Assembly (NCBI RefSeq): GCF_004216895.1
Contig: NZ_SGXE01000001.1
Coordinates: 310,001-374,000, forward strand
DNA: 64,000 bases
Source of the DNA: Aquimarina brevivitae
GTDB lineage: Bacteria; Bacteroidota; Bacteroidia; Flavobacteriales; Flavobacteriaceae
Direction of reading: 5' to 3'
Below, in pieces: positions 37,720 through 47,344 of the stretch (the stretch's first letter is position 1; every line of letters starts with the position of its first letter). Under the pieces are notes generated by a model, which ran no database searches, was not told the origin of the DNA, and saw only the letters and a list, made by a program, of their open reading frames with translations. Made by a program: the position numbers and the translations under genes.

Positions 37720-39951
37720 TTGAATAAAGTAATTTTATTTTTTGTAGCATTTTGTATAAGTATCCCTTCAATTTCTAGTGAGATTGTTGCTGAAACTCAA
37801 ATAGACAGTTTAGATTATCTTCTAAGCACGTCTGAGCAACTTAGAACCCAAAATAAAATGCTAGAGGCCTTAGAATTTGCATTTAAAGGGGTTACTTATG
37901 CCCATAAAATTGAAAATGAGCACTATCTCTCCTATGCTTACTTTATGATTGGTACCATTCAATATGAAATCTTGGATTACAAAAATGCCAAATCAAATTT
38001 AAAGAAAGCTTTAGCCTATAGCGAAAAAACGGAAGATCAGAAGTATTTACCTTACATCTTACAAGCCTTGGGTAATCTCTGCTATGAAGATGATGATGGT
38101 TATGAGGAAGCCCTCACCTATTATCTAAGAGGATTACAACTAGCGGAGGGTAATGTACCTGATCAAAACTTATTGATACCGCTGTATAATGTGATTTGGA
38201 CTTTTATGGACTTAGGTAGATATCCAGAGTCTTATCCGTATCTCGAACAAGCTGAACGAATCAATACCACCATTGCCGATAGCCTTAAACCAGATTTCAG
38301 CACTATTCACCTCTTACAAGCAAGAAAATACACCTACGAGAGTAATTATACAAAAGCAAAAGCACATTTTGACAGCTCCTACACTGCTCTTAATACTCAA
38401 GAAAAAAACTGGATCAGAGGGAAAAGTTATTATTACAAATATAGCGCTGAACTATTTGAAAAAATGAGGGATTATCCAAAAGCATTGGCCGCGCAAAAAC
38501 AATTTTACGCTAACGAAGTCAAGGTTTTTGAAAATGCCCGCTTAAAAAATGAAGAAATTACCAACATACGCACCAAATTAGACCGTTATGAACAAGAATT
38601 ACTTGCTTCAAGCCGGGAAAAGGAATTACTACAAGACCTGCAGAGAAATAATTTAATTATCATTTACATTTCATTTCTTGTTTTAATCCTCCTAATCATT
38701 GTGATTTTCTTTTATTATCGCAGCTATAAATCCAAGAAAGAATCTAATAAAATTCTAGAGTCTAGAAATATGTTATTAGAAGAAGCAAAGGCAAAAGAAG
38801 AAAAGCTCAGTAAAGTAAAATCTCAATTTATTTCTACTATTACCCACGAATTACGCACGCCTTTGTATGGAATCATCGGAATATCCTCTTTACTATCAGA
38901 AACAAAAAAACAGTCCAATGAAGACGAAAAACTAGTGAGTTCCTTAAAATTTTCGGCAGAATACCTGTTAGATCTGGTAAACAAAGTACTGAAAATCAGT
39001 AAGGTTGATTCCGAAAAACCAGAGAAAATGGTGGTCACCCCAACTCCTACAAATCTCCACGCTCTTTGTCAAAATATTATCAAATCCTTTGAGTACCAGG
39101 CAGAAGCTAAGAACAATACCTTGGTTTTAGACTTTGATGAAACCATACCCAGCCCTTTAGAAATTGACACCCTTAGATTTTCTGAAATTCTAATTAATCT
39201 AATAGGTAATGGCATCAAGTTTACTACAGGAGGAACGATAACCCTAAGAGTACGCATAGAAGAGTTATTACCATCCGAAGTAACGCTTCGTTTTGAAGTG
39301 GAAGATACAGGAATTGGTATCCCAGAAGATCAAAAGGAAAGTATTTTTGAAGAATTTACTCAAATTGGAAATCCATACGACAATAAGCAAGGTACAGGCC
39401 TAGGCTTATCTATTGTTAAGAATCTTTTGCTTATCATGGATAGCGAAATTGAGTGTAAAAGTACTTTCGAAGAAGGTTCCGTATTTTTCTTTAGTCTAGC
39501 CTTGCAAATTTCTAATTCATCAGATGACACTCCCAGCGAATCCAAAAAACTACCGATGGAAGAGGTACTTTCTGCCAAAATCTTAGTGGCTGAAGATAAT
39601 AAGATTAACCAGTTGGTGACCAAAAATTTATTGACCAGTATCAACTGTACATCAACAATCGTTGAAAATGGAATTGAAGCTATCCAGGCTTTACAAAATG
39701 AAGAATTTGATCTGATTTTGATGGATCTTAACATGCCTGTGCTCGATGGATTGAAAGCTACACAAAAAATCCGTCAGTTTAATTCCCATATTCCTATAAT
39801 AGCCTTAACCGCAGCAGAGATTGAAGAGGTAGAAAAAGATTGTAAAAAAGCAGGTTTTGATGATTTAATCAACAAACCCTTGACTAAGATAGATCTCAAT
39901 GCCGCTATTCGTAGAAACCTGAAACCAAATAAAGCGAAGTCAATCTCTTAA
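37720..39951 (+). CDS. Hybrid sensor histidine kinase with TPR sensor and receiver domain
   Basis: 743 residues. A Sec signal peptide (residues 1-20) and TPR repeats to about residue 290 form a periplasmic sensor, followed by one transmembrane helix (about 311-332) and a coiled coil. HisKA has H376 in THELRTPLYG; HATPase_c has N, D-TGIGIP and GTGLGLS boxes. A C-terminal receiver has D669 in LMDLNMP. There is no DNA-binding domain, so signalling probably goes through a separate HPt or regulator. The start is TTG 37720; a later Met would lose the signal peptide. It is not next to an obvious response regulator. Confidence 0.92.
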   Translation: MNKVILFFVAFCISIPSISSEIVAETQIDSLDYLLSTSEQLRTQNKMLEALEFAFKGVTYAHKIENEHYLSYAYFMIGTIQYEILDYKNAKSNLKKALAYSEKTEDQKYLPYILQALGNLCYEDDDGYEEALTYYLRGLQLAEGNVPDQNLLIPLYNVIWTFMDLGRYPESYPYLEQAERINTTIADSLKPDFSTIHLLQARKYTYESNYTKAKAHFDSSYTALNTQEKNWIRGKSYYYKYSAELFEKMRDYPKALAAQKQFYANEVKVFENARLKNEEITNIRTKLDRYEQELLASSREKELLQDLQRNNLIIIYISFLVLILLIIVIFFYYRSYKSKKESNKILESRNMLLEEAKAKEEKLSKVKSQFISTITHELRTPLYGIIGISSLLSETKKQSNEDEKLVSSLKFSAEYLLDLVNKVLKISKVDSEKPEKMVVTPTPTNLHALCQNIIKSFEYQAEAKNNTLVLDFDETIPSPLEIDTLRFSEILINLIGNGIKFTTGGTITLRVRIEELLPSEVTLRFEVEDTGIGIPEDQKESIFEEFTQIGNPYDNKQGTGLGLSIVKNLLLIMDSEIECKSTFEEGSVFFFSLALQISNSSDDTPSESKKLPMEEVLSAKILVAEDNKINQLVTKNLLTSINCTSTIVENGIEAIQALQNEEFDLILMDLNMPVLDGLKATQKIRQFNSHIPIIALTAAEIEEVEKDCKKAGFDDLINKPLTKIDLNAAIRRNLKPNKAKSIS

Positions 39952-40869
39952 TTAAACGGGTATAGCCTTTCCATTTACGGTTTGTTTTTCTCCCTTATCA
40001 TTTAAATAAAAATCAATTTGCCCCATATAAACTCCACTCTTACCACATTGATTGATAAAAACGTCTTCACCTTCCTTATTTTTTACAATCTCAGGTTTTG
40101 GTAGAAGCGAATGGGTATGCCCACCAATTATTAAATCAATACCTTTTGATTTTTGTGCAATTACACGATCACTTACCTTATTTGAATCGCGGTAATTGTA
40201 TCCAATATGGGACAAACAAATAACAATATGACATTGCTCTAATTCTTTTAAAACCCTAACCATCTCCTCAGCGATCTCGATAGGATCTAGATACGTAGTT
40301 TCTTTATATAGTGATTTATTTACTAATCCCTCGAGTTCGATTCCTAATCCAAATACTCCAATCTTTACACCATCTTTAGCAATAACTTTATAGGGTTTAA
40401 CATAACCATCCAGCGCGGTATTGGTAAAATCATAATTGGCCGAAATAAACTGAAAATCGGCATTAGGCATTTGAGCCAACAAACCCTCAATACCATTATC
40501 AAAATCGTGATTACCTAGCGTTGCTATATCATAGCCCAGTTTTGACATTAGTTTAAACTCTAATTCGCCTCCGTAGTAATTAAAATACGGTGTGCCCTGA
40601 AAAATATCTCCAGCATCCAAGAGCAGTGTATTCGGGTTCTCCAATCGTATTTTTTCAATCAATGTGGCTCTACGTGCAAAACCCCCAAGACCAGGATACT
40701 TATAATGATGTTGTGGCAATGGATCTATTTGACTATGTACATCATTAGTATGCAAAATGGTAATTTTCTTAGTTTCTGATCTGGTACATGATAATAAACC
40801 CGCACCAGATACCGCTGCCAAGGCTCCTGCAGAAACTACTTGTTGTATAAATGTCCTTCTATTCTGCAT
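39952..40869 (-). CDS. 5'-nucleotidase metallophosphoesterase domain protein (UshA-like N-terminal half)
   Basis: 305 residues. It starts with NRRTFIQQ, a twin-arginine motif, followed by a hydrophobic stretch and a lipobox-like GLLSC, suggesting a Tat-exported lipoprotein. The metal-binding motifs are ILHTNDVHSQ, DAGDIFQG, LGNHDFDNG, CLSHIG and GGHTHSL. This is only the catalytic half of a UshA-type 5'-nucleotidase. The substrate-binding C-terminal half is encoded by the gene just upstream on the same strand, with an 11-bp overlap. Confidence 0.92.
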   Translation of the reverse strand: MQNRRTFIQQVVSAGALAAVSGAGLLSCTRSETKKITILHTNDVHSQIDPLPQHHYKYPGLGGFARRATLIEKIRLENPNTLLLDAGDIFQGTPYFNYYGGELEFKLMSKLGYDIATLGNHDFDNGIEGLLAQMPNADFQFISANYDFTNTALDGYVKPYKVIAKDGVKIGVFGLGIELEGLVNKSLYKETTYLDPIEIAEEMVRVLKELEQCHIVICLSHIGYNYRDSNKVSDRVIAQKSKGIDLIIGGHTHSLLPKPEIVKNKEGEDVFINQCGKSGVYMGQIDFYLNDKGEKQTVNGKAIPV

Positions 40870-41626
40870 AACGCATTCTATTATCTAATTCAACCTTTAG
40901 CGTATCAACTTTCTTAAAATAATCGATTAAAGCATTTCGTAATTTGTAGTCGGTTTTATAAAGGGCTACAGGATTGCTAAAAAACTTCATATTATCCCCT
41001 CCCTGTTGTAAGTAGTCGGTGGTTAGTACCAGATAAGTTTTTGACGAATCCAATTCCTTTCCTCCAACATTCACTTCGACCACCGATTTCTTTTTCTTAT
41101 CCAGTTGCAACCTAATATTGGCAACCGGATGAGCAGATTTAGCCTGGAATAGGTATTTAAGCATTTCTTTTATTTGCATATAATTTAAAGCAACAACTAC
41201 CAATTCGTTTTCAAAGGGCATTAATTCAAAAGCATTACGAGCGGTTACTCCACCTTTGAGAATTGGGGCTCGCATCCCTCCTTTGTTCAGTAAAACAAAA
41301 TCTATTTTTTTCTGATTTCTTTTTTCAAAATAAGGTTGCGCTTGCTCCAACGCTATATCAGCCATCAAATTTCCTAGAGAGCTCTCTAACTCGCCATCAC
41401 TTTTTACAAAATTCTTGGGGGCATAGCATAACACAGAATCTAAGGTTTTATTAAGATGCAATCGATACGGCTTAATAAATTCATCGATAGTTGTATCTTC
41501 TACAATTGTGCTATCTATCGGGTGCGATAGGCTTTCCACTTGTGTAATCTTCAAGACATTATCTTTACAGCCAAGAAGTACTGTGAACATCAGCAATGCA
41601 CTTAGTATTTTACCATAATTCATCAT
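40859..41626 (-). CDS. 5'-nucleotidase C-terminal (substrate-binding) domain lipoprotein
   Basis: 255 residues. The N-terminal signal ends TVLLGC, a lipobox with Cys20. The rest matches the UshA C-terminal domain: SSLGNLMADIALEQA, FVLLNKGGMRAPILKGGVT, and the NELVVVALNYMQIKEML region. It supplies the nucleoside-binding stacking residues in intact enzymes. It is transcribed first, with the catalytic-domain gene overlapping its end by 11 bp. The pair would form one enzyme from two chains. Confidence 0.9.
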   Translation of the reverse strand: MMNYGKILSALLMFTVLLGCKDNVLKITQVESLSHPIDSTIVEDTTIDEFIKPYRLHLNKTLDSVLCYAPKNFVKSDGELESSLGNLMADIALEQAQPYFEKRNQKKIDFVLLNKGGMRAPILKGGVTARNAFELMPFENELVVVALNYMQIKEMLKYLFQAKSAHPVANIRLQLDKKKKSVVEVNVGGKELDSSKTYLVLTTDYLQQGGDNMKFFSNPVALYKTDYKLRNALIDYFKKVDTLKVELDNRMRYAE

Positions 41627-41685
41627 CTGCCAATTTTATTTTGCAATGGTAAATAATTTATATCAAAAGCGTAGCCCAAAGCAAT

Positions 41686-44600
41686 TTATTTAACAACCTC
41701 TACCCAGGATCCTTTAGTCCTTACTATATATTCATTATCATACATTGCTTCGCATTGCACGCCAGGTAAATAATAGCGACCAAGGTAAGAAGCGTTTAAT
41801 AATAAGGTTACGGTTTTGCTTTCTTTAGCTTTTAAATCAAAGTAAAAGAATACCCGATCATCCCTAATATCAGTATGGGTAACTTGGTTGGCTTTAAAAG
41901 AACCAAAGTCGGTAAATCGTGTATTTACCACCTCCCATCCTGAGGGAAATATTTCGCTCAGCGCAATGTCATTAATTTTATTTGTTGATGTATTGGTAAT
42001 TGTAACCTCTGCTACAAAATCAGTACCCTGTCGTAACTGCGACACATCAATAATTTTACCATCTCTTGATTTAAAATCTACAATTGCTCTTAAATTACGC
42101 TGTAAAACCTTTTCTTCTCCTACGGGCAAAATACCCGCTTGAGCTAATTGAACAAAGATGGTATTATCTCCATTGTTCTTTAGCATCAAATTATTGGATT
42201 GCTGGATGGATAAGTCACCAGATGTTGCAAAGGTTTTTGGCGTTTTTGCTGTTTTATTTTTACTATTAAGAGTATACCTAACATCAACGCCTTTTCCACC
42301 TATATAATCTGCAAATTTGGCCATAGCAATTAAGGCATACGCTGTGGTCTGCGTACTATACCAGTTTTTAGAAGACAAGTCATTAGCTATGTCTTTGGCC
42401 AACTGCTGTGCTTTTGCTTTTTCATCTAAAATTATAAGTGTTTCTAAAGCCATTGCTTTATTACGCGTTGTTGAACCATAAGTGTAGTAGTAGTTAGCTC
42501 TTGGCGTAAAATTAAGCACTGAAGCATCTAATAATTGCTTAGCAGCACTTTTTTGCCCAGCCACGGCATAAGCAGCAGCTAATCGCAACTTCGCTTCATT
42601 ACTTAGGTCAGCGGTTTCTCGTAATCTATTCATTGAAGAAAGATCTGGAGCGTCAGCTAATGCCAAGGTATACAAACGATAGGCTTGTGCTAGATCATTA
42701 CCACCGCTTCTCCAACGCTTAGCCATTTGTTGTTGATAGGAGATCCAGGCACTTTTAAATCCAATCGGAAGCACATACCCCTCTTTGTTGGCTGCTATTA
42801 AAAAGTGGCCTGCGTAGGTTGTGCCCCAATCACTTGAGGTACTATAACCCGGCCAGTAAGACATTCCTCCACTTGGTTGAATAAATCGCTTTAACCCAGC
42901 AATAGCTCTTTCTATATTATACTGAATCTTTTGATTACGCTCAGAAGAAAGTGAAAATAAATCATCCAAAAACAATTGTGGAAATGCAGCAGAGGTAGTT
43001 TGCTCTACACAACCATGTGGATAACGAATCAGATAATCCAATCGACTCTCAAAATTCATAGGAGGCAAAGAAGAAAACTCAATAGTTAGGTTATTGGACC
43101 CTTTAACCCCAAAAGCTTCAAAATCAATTTGCTGTTCACTATTAGGCTCTAAAATAATAGAAGAAACTTCTGTAGTTATTGGATTTGGATTAACACTATT
43201 TATGGGTACGGTATAAGATGCCTTTTCACCATTCCCCGAAGCTACCACTTCGATTTCGGTTGTAGTCACTCCATCGAGTATTTCTATTTCAAAATACAAC
43301 ATTTTCTCATCGGGTTGATCAAATGTAATAGTTTGGGAAGCCTCTCCTTTAATCGTAAAACCTTTGTTAGGTCTTAGCGTCACGTTTACATTTTTCACTT
43401 TATTCTCCATGGCAAAAACAGTAACCGGAACGGTTACTTTCTCACCCGGTGTTATCTTTCTCGGCACTGACGATAATACCATTAAAGGCTTGCGCACCGG
43501 GGTGGATTTTTCAGCACTGCCATACGCAGCTTGATCTGCATTGGAGGCAACAACCATAGTTCGTACTGCTCCAACATACTTAGGGATATCTATTTTATGA
43601 GTTCTGACTTCACCCTTTTTAAGTTCAAAAGGCCCTTTAAACACCACCATAGGTTTGAATCGATTTGCCTTCTTAGCTTTACTGCCTCCTGCCTCAGCGT
43701 CTCCACCAATCGCAAAGATTTGATTAATGCTTCCGCCATATGCTCCGATAACATCATCGTAAACATCCCAGGTTTTTACTCCTAGGGCTTCTCTGGCATA
43801 AAAAGTATCCCACGGATTAGGCGTGCCAAATCGTGTTAAGTCCAACAGTCCTTCATCTACAATAGCCAAGGAATAGGTCATTGCGTTTCCAGCGGCTTCA
43901 CCTACTTTGATGGTAACTGATTCTTCAGGTTTCAAGACATCTGGCATAGTGATTTTGGGTTGCACCCGTGTTTTAGGATTTTCTACAGCAATTGGCATTA
44001 CGCCATAGAGTCGGATAGGTAAATCATTGCGGGTAGACGCATGCGGCTGCAATAACGTAATATGGATATATACATTGGGTGTATATAATTCTTTAATATC
44101 CAGATTAAACTTGGTTTCTTTATCCTGAGTCATTACCCATTGCGAATGCAAGACTTCGGTTCCGTTTTCTACAGTTACCAAAGCTCTTCCCTCTTTGCTG
44201 GATGGAAAGGTAATCAGTGCTTGCTCTCCAACGGTGTATTCTTTTTTATCCGTTGAAAAAAGTAACATAGTAGCAGCCGAAGGGTCATTTTTTCTTGATT
44301 TGCCTGCCCATCCTGGCCAGTCAATATAAATAGTTTTACCGGTAGCATGACCTCCATTAGGATCTTCCACTCTCACCAAATACCTGCCCCATTCTGGATA
44401 TTTTAATTCAAAGTCAAAACTTGCCTTGCCATCTGGGCCCGTAGAAACAGTAGTGTTGTATACATTATCTCGATATGAGCTTCTGTTATATTGCGATAAA
44501 TTATCAGCTGATGTATCCCACCACCATCGCCAGTTTACTTTATAAATATAAACCTTAAGATTTTTTGTTGCTTTAGGGTTGCCGTTTTCGTCTACAGAAA

Positions 44601-47220
44601 CGACTTCGAACTTATGTTTGGTGTCTGTTAATAACATTCCCCTTGCCTTATCTCCTTTGGGAGCATTAAGTCCGATATAGGTATCATATGGGGAATAGGT
44701 TTTAGTGATTACATCTGTGCTAAAATCTCCTCCATTTTCATAGACCTTAGTGATTAGCGCAGTATTGATCATACCAGCAGCAGCATTGCTTAGTTTTGGA
44801 CTTAGTATAAATGTTGCCTTACCCTCTGCCGACAGTTGTCCATCAAACACTTGTTGTTCTTCGGTTCTAAAGGTGCGGGATGGATCATCAAATGTATATC
44901 CCGGAAACTGATCAAAAGTGGTCCTAGTTGGTGTGAAACGGGCATTAATATCTGCTTTTAAATTTCTGGCAACCGCCCCGTGAAGCCAGGTAACCTCCAG
45001 CATTCCTCTATTCGTCTTATTATTACCTAAGATATCCTGATCAAAACTCGTTTTTATTTTTAAGCGATTAGGCTTTATCGTTTCTATTTTAAGCGATTTG
45101 GTAAACGAGGCCCCTCCTACATTTACTTTGGCTTGCCAATTACCAGTAGGTGCATCATCCTCCGTGGATACTGTAAAGGTATAAAGGTTATTTAACCCAT
45201 TTATTTTTGTTTCTTGATAAACCGGTTTGCCATAAGGGTCTCTTAATTCAAATTTTACAGGATGACCTTTTGGTAGCTTATTGGCTTTATCATTTAACAT
45301 AAAGGAAAGAAAAAGTGTGTCACCAGGTCTCCAAACTCCTCGTTCTCCATAGATAAAACCTTTTATCCCTTTTTGCAGTCGAACTCCTGAAACATCAAAC
45401 TTACTTACAGATAAAGAGTTACCATCATCCAACTTAACATAGGTTTGTTGTTTTCCAACAGAGGCGATAGCAAAATAGGCTGGGTCTGTAGCATCAAATC
45501 CTGTGATCCCTTCTGCATCTGTGGTTGCAGTTCCTATTTCTTGTTGTTGATAATTGTAAAAAGTAACTTTTGCATTGGGTATAGGATTGGTAGAGATGAT
45601 ATCATTAACCGCAACCATATAGGCATTATTAATTCCTTTTTTAACCGTGACTCCAATGTTCGAAGCCAATACATTCGCAGCTACCTTTTTGTTTCGGTAA
45701 AAAGAATGATCACAGGGATTGTTTCGTTCTCTCCAATCGTAATCATAATCGTAATAGTCATTGTAATAGTAGTCTGCATTATCCCAATAACTAGTTTCTG
45801 CAATGGCCTGATCATAATTCTCTACTAATTCGCTAACCGGAGTATCATCTACCGTTTGTCCAGGACATTTATACAAGGAATAACTTTTAGCGAAGCTTAA
45901 CTCAATTCTATAAATTGCCCCTGGATCTGGATCAATTAAGGTTTTTAAATCAATGGCAAAGGTGTTCCACTTACTTAAATTGAGGGAGGCGTTTTCACTT
46001 AAATTAATCAATTTACTTGCTATGGGTCTTGCTACAGATTTTAGATTTCGGCTACCTTCAAGGTTATTATTTTGTAGAAACTGTAGTACATTGTCCTTAA
46101 ATACTTTAACCACTTGGACCTCAACCGCCTTCAGGTTTATAGCTTCAAAATTAAACTTCAGGTTATCCGAAGTCGGCAATATTACCCCACTCTGAACGAG
46201 TCGAATTTCTGGTTTGGGTTGTTGGAAAGATACGTTTTCAGTATACGTATTTTTTAGTCGATAATCGTAGGTGCTTTGTATACCCTGAAAAACCATTACA
46301 GCAAGGGTTCCTTTGAGCTCTTCTTTAGGATAAACTTTTAACACATTTCCGTTGACGGTAAATTTTAAATCCTTAGCATTTGCAATAGTGACTAATCCAT
46401 CAAAGTTTTGATTTTTCTTAAGCGGATCCGAAAAATTGATTTCTACATATTGATTTTCGAGGTTCGAAACAGCTACATTGAGAACCGTAAAATTATTTTT
46501 ACCAGGAATAAACAAAGTGTTTTCTCCTTTAGTATCGATATTGAAAGCTTCTCCAGACCATTCTACCAACACTTCTGAATTATCCTCATAGCGTTGAATA
46601 CTGTCAATTCTAAAATTAAATTGACGTGCCATCCCCTTTACGGTACTGAAGTTAATGTTGATGTTTTTCCCTTTTTGCGTTGCCTTAATCAAATGCTGCG
46701 CAACTTCAGCTTTCATCTTATCACTAGTACTAATAACACCATCTACATATTGCCAATCTTTATTATACGATTGCAGATTGTCCGTTATCACGTTAAACTG
46801 TTGCTTTAGGGTTTTTATGGTAAAGACGAATTCTTCTTCCAAATCCTCGTCAAGATCTTTTACAACATCCTCAAGATTAAGACTAAAGGTATAGGCAGTG
46901 TCTTCTTCAAAAGGTTCTTGCGGTTGAAAGGCTATAGTCCTATTGTTAACCGCAATTACGTTTCCTTTTACTGCTGGAGAAACTTTAAGAATATCACTAG
47001 GTAATTTTTGATTATCATCCCAACCTTGAACCGGTGTTTGCAATACAACATAAACCTCATCATATACCGATATAGTACCACTGGAAACATCAGCGATATA
47101 CTCCTGATATTTTTTAAACTCAGAAGCGTTTTCAGCTGCAATTTCTTTATCAGATTTGTCTTTACAGCTTATGACAATAACAAAAAGTAATACTACCTGG
47201 AAAAGATGGGATAGTCGCAT
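41686..47220 (-). CDS. Bacterial alpha-2-macroglobulin lipoprotein
   Basis: About 1844 residues, a giant periplasmic protease trap. From ATG 47220 the protein has a lipoprotein signal (LLFVIVISC); the longer frame from 47301 lacks sense as a signal and is not preferred. The domain order is N-terminal MG repeats, a Tyr/Asp-rich insertion (near residue 490), MG domains, a bait-region-like stretch and a thioester GCVEQ at about residue 1404. An alpha-helical thioester domain and the C-terminal receptor-like MG domain follow. CVEQ keeps the Cys and Gln needed for the thioester. It lies on the same strand as pbpC but not adjacent. Confidence 0.95.
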   Translation of the reverse strand: MRLSHLFQVVLLFVIVISCKDKSDKEIAAENASEFKKYQEYIADVSSGTISVYDEVYVVLQTPVQGWDDNQKLPSDILKVSPAVKGNVIAVNNRTIAFQPQEPFEEDTAYTFSLNLEDVVKDLDEDLEEEFVFTIKTLKQQFNVITDNLQSYNKDWQYVDGVISTSDKMKAEVAQHLIKATQKGKNININFSTVKGMARQFNFRIDSIQRYEDNSEVLVEWSGEAFNIDTKGENTLFIPGKNNFTVLNVAVSNLENQYVEINFSDPLKKNQNFDGLVTIANAKDLKFTVNGNVLKVYPKEELKGTLAVMVFQGIQSTYDYRLKNTYTENVSFQQPKPEIRLVQSGVILPTSDNLKFNFEAINLKAVEVQVVKVFKDNVLQFLQNNNLEGSRNLKSVARPIASKLINLSENASLNLSKWNTFAIDLKTLIDPDPGAIYRIELSFAKSYSLYKCPGQTVDDTPVSELVENYDQAIAETSYWDNADYYYNDYYDYDYDWRERNNPCDHSFYRNKKVAANVLASNIGVTVKKGINNAYMVAVNDIISTNPIPNAKVTFYNYQQQEIGTATTDAEGITGFDATDPAYFAIASVGKQQTYVKLDDGNSLSVSKFDVSGVRLQKGIKGFIYGERGVWRPGDTLFLSFMLNDKANKLPKGHPVKFELRDPYGKPVYQETKINGLNNLYTFTVSTEDDAPTGNWQAKVNVGGASFTKSLKIETIKPNRLKIKTSFDQDILGNNKTNRGMLEVTWLHGAVARNLKADINARFTPTRTTFDQFPGYTFDDPSRTFRTEEQQVFDGQLSAEGKATFILSPKLSNAAAGMINTALITKVYENGGDFSTDVITKTYSPYDTYIGLNAPKGDKARGMLLTDTKHKFEVVSVDENGNPKATKNLKVYIYKVNWRWWWDTSADNLSQYNRSSYRDNVYNTTVSTGPDGKASFDFELKYPEWGRYLVRVEDPNGGHATGKTIYIDWPGWAGKSRKNDPSAATMLLFSTDKKEYTVGEQALITFPSSKEGRALVTVENGTEVLHSQWVMTQDKETKFNLDIKELYTPNVYIHITLLQPHASTRNDLPIRLYGVMPIAVENPKTRVQPKITMPDVLKPEESVTIKVGEAAGNAMTYSLAIVDEGLLDLTRFGTPNPWDTFYAREALGVKTWDVYDDVIGAYGGSINQIFAIGGDAEAGGSKAKKANRFKPMVVFKGPFELKKGEVRTHKIDIPKYVGAVRTMVVASNADQAAYGSAEKSTPVRKPLMVLSSVPRKITPGEKVTVPVTVFAMENKVKNVNVTLRPNKGFTIKGEASQTITFDQPDEKMLYFEIEILDGVTTTEIEVVASGNGEKASYTVPINSVNPNPITTEVSSIILEPNSEQQIDFEAFGVKGSNNLTIEFSSLPPMNFESRLDYLIRYPHGCVEQTTSAAFPQLFLDDLFSLSSERNQKIQYNIERAIAGLKRFIQPSGGMSYWPGYSTSSDWGTTYAGHFLIAANKEGYVLPIGFKSAWISYQQQMAKRWRSGGNDLAQAYRLYTLALADAPDLSSMNRLRETADLSNEAKLRLAAAYAVAGQKSAAKQLLDASVLNFTPRANYYYTYGSTTRNKAMALETLIILDEKAKAQQLAKDIANDLSSKNWYSTQTTAYALIAMAKFADYIGGKGVDVRYTLNSKNKTAKTPKTFATSGDLSIQQSNNLMLKNNGDNTIFVQLAQAGILPVGEEKVLQRNLRAIVDFKSRDGKIIDVSQLRQGTDFVAEVTITNTSTNKINDIALSEIFPSGWEVVNTRFTDFGSFKANQVTHTDIRDDRVFFYFDLKAKESKTVTLLLNASYLGRYYLPGVQCEAMYDNEYIVRTKGSWVEVVK

Positions 47221-47344
47221 AGAGAATGGTTTTTTATGAGTTATAAAAATACTATAAATTTTTAGTTCATCTACATTATAGATAAAACCCTTCCTAAACA
47301 CGCTTTATAACCCGCTAAAAAATAAAGAAATTATTGGGTTAGAT

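Noticed and set aside
45445..45828. 127-residue plus-strand frame inside the alpha-2-macroglobulin gene
   Set aside because: It is antisense to a clear conserved protein; its Ile/Val/Cys repeats come from reading the complement of the Tyr/Asp-rich insertion.
47221..47301. 27-residue extension of the alpha-2-macroglobulin
   Set aside because: It would bury the lipoprotein signal behind a polar leader; ATG 47220 begins a proper signal.
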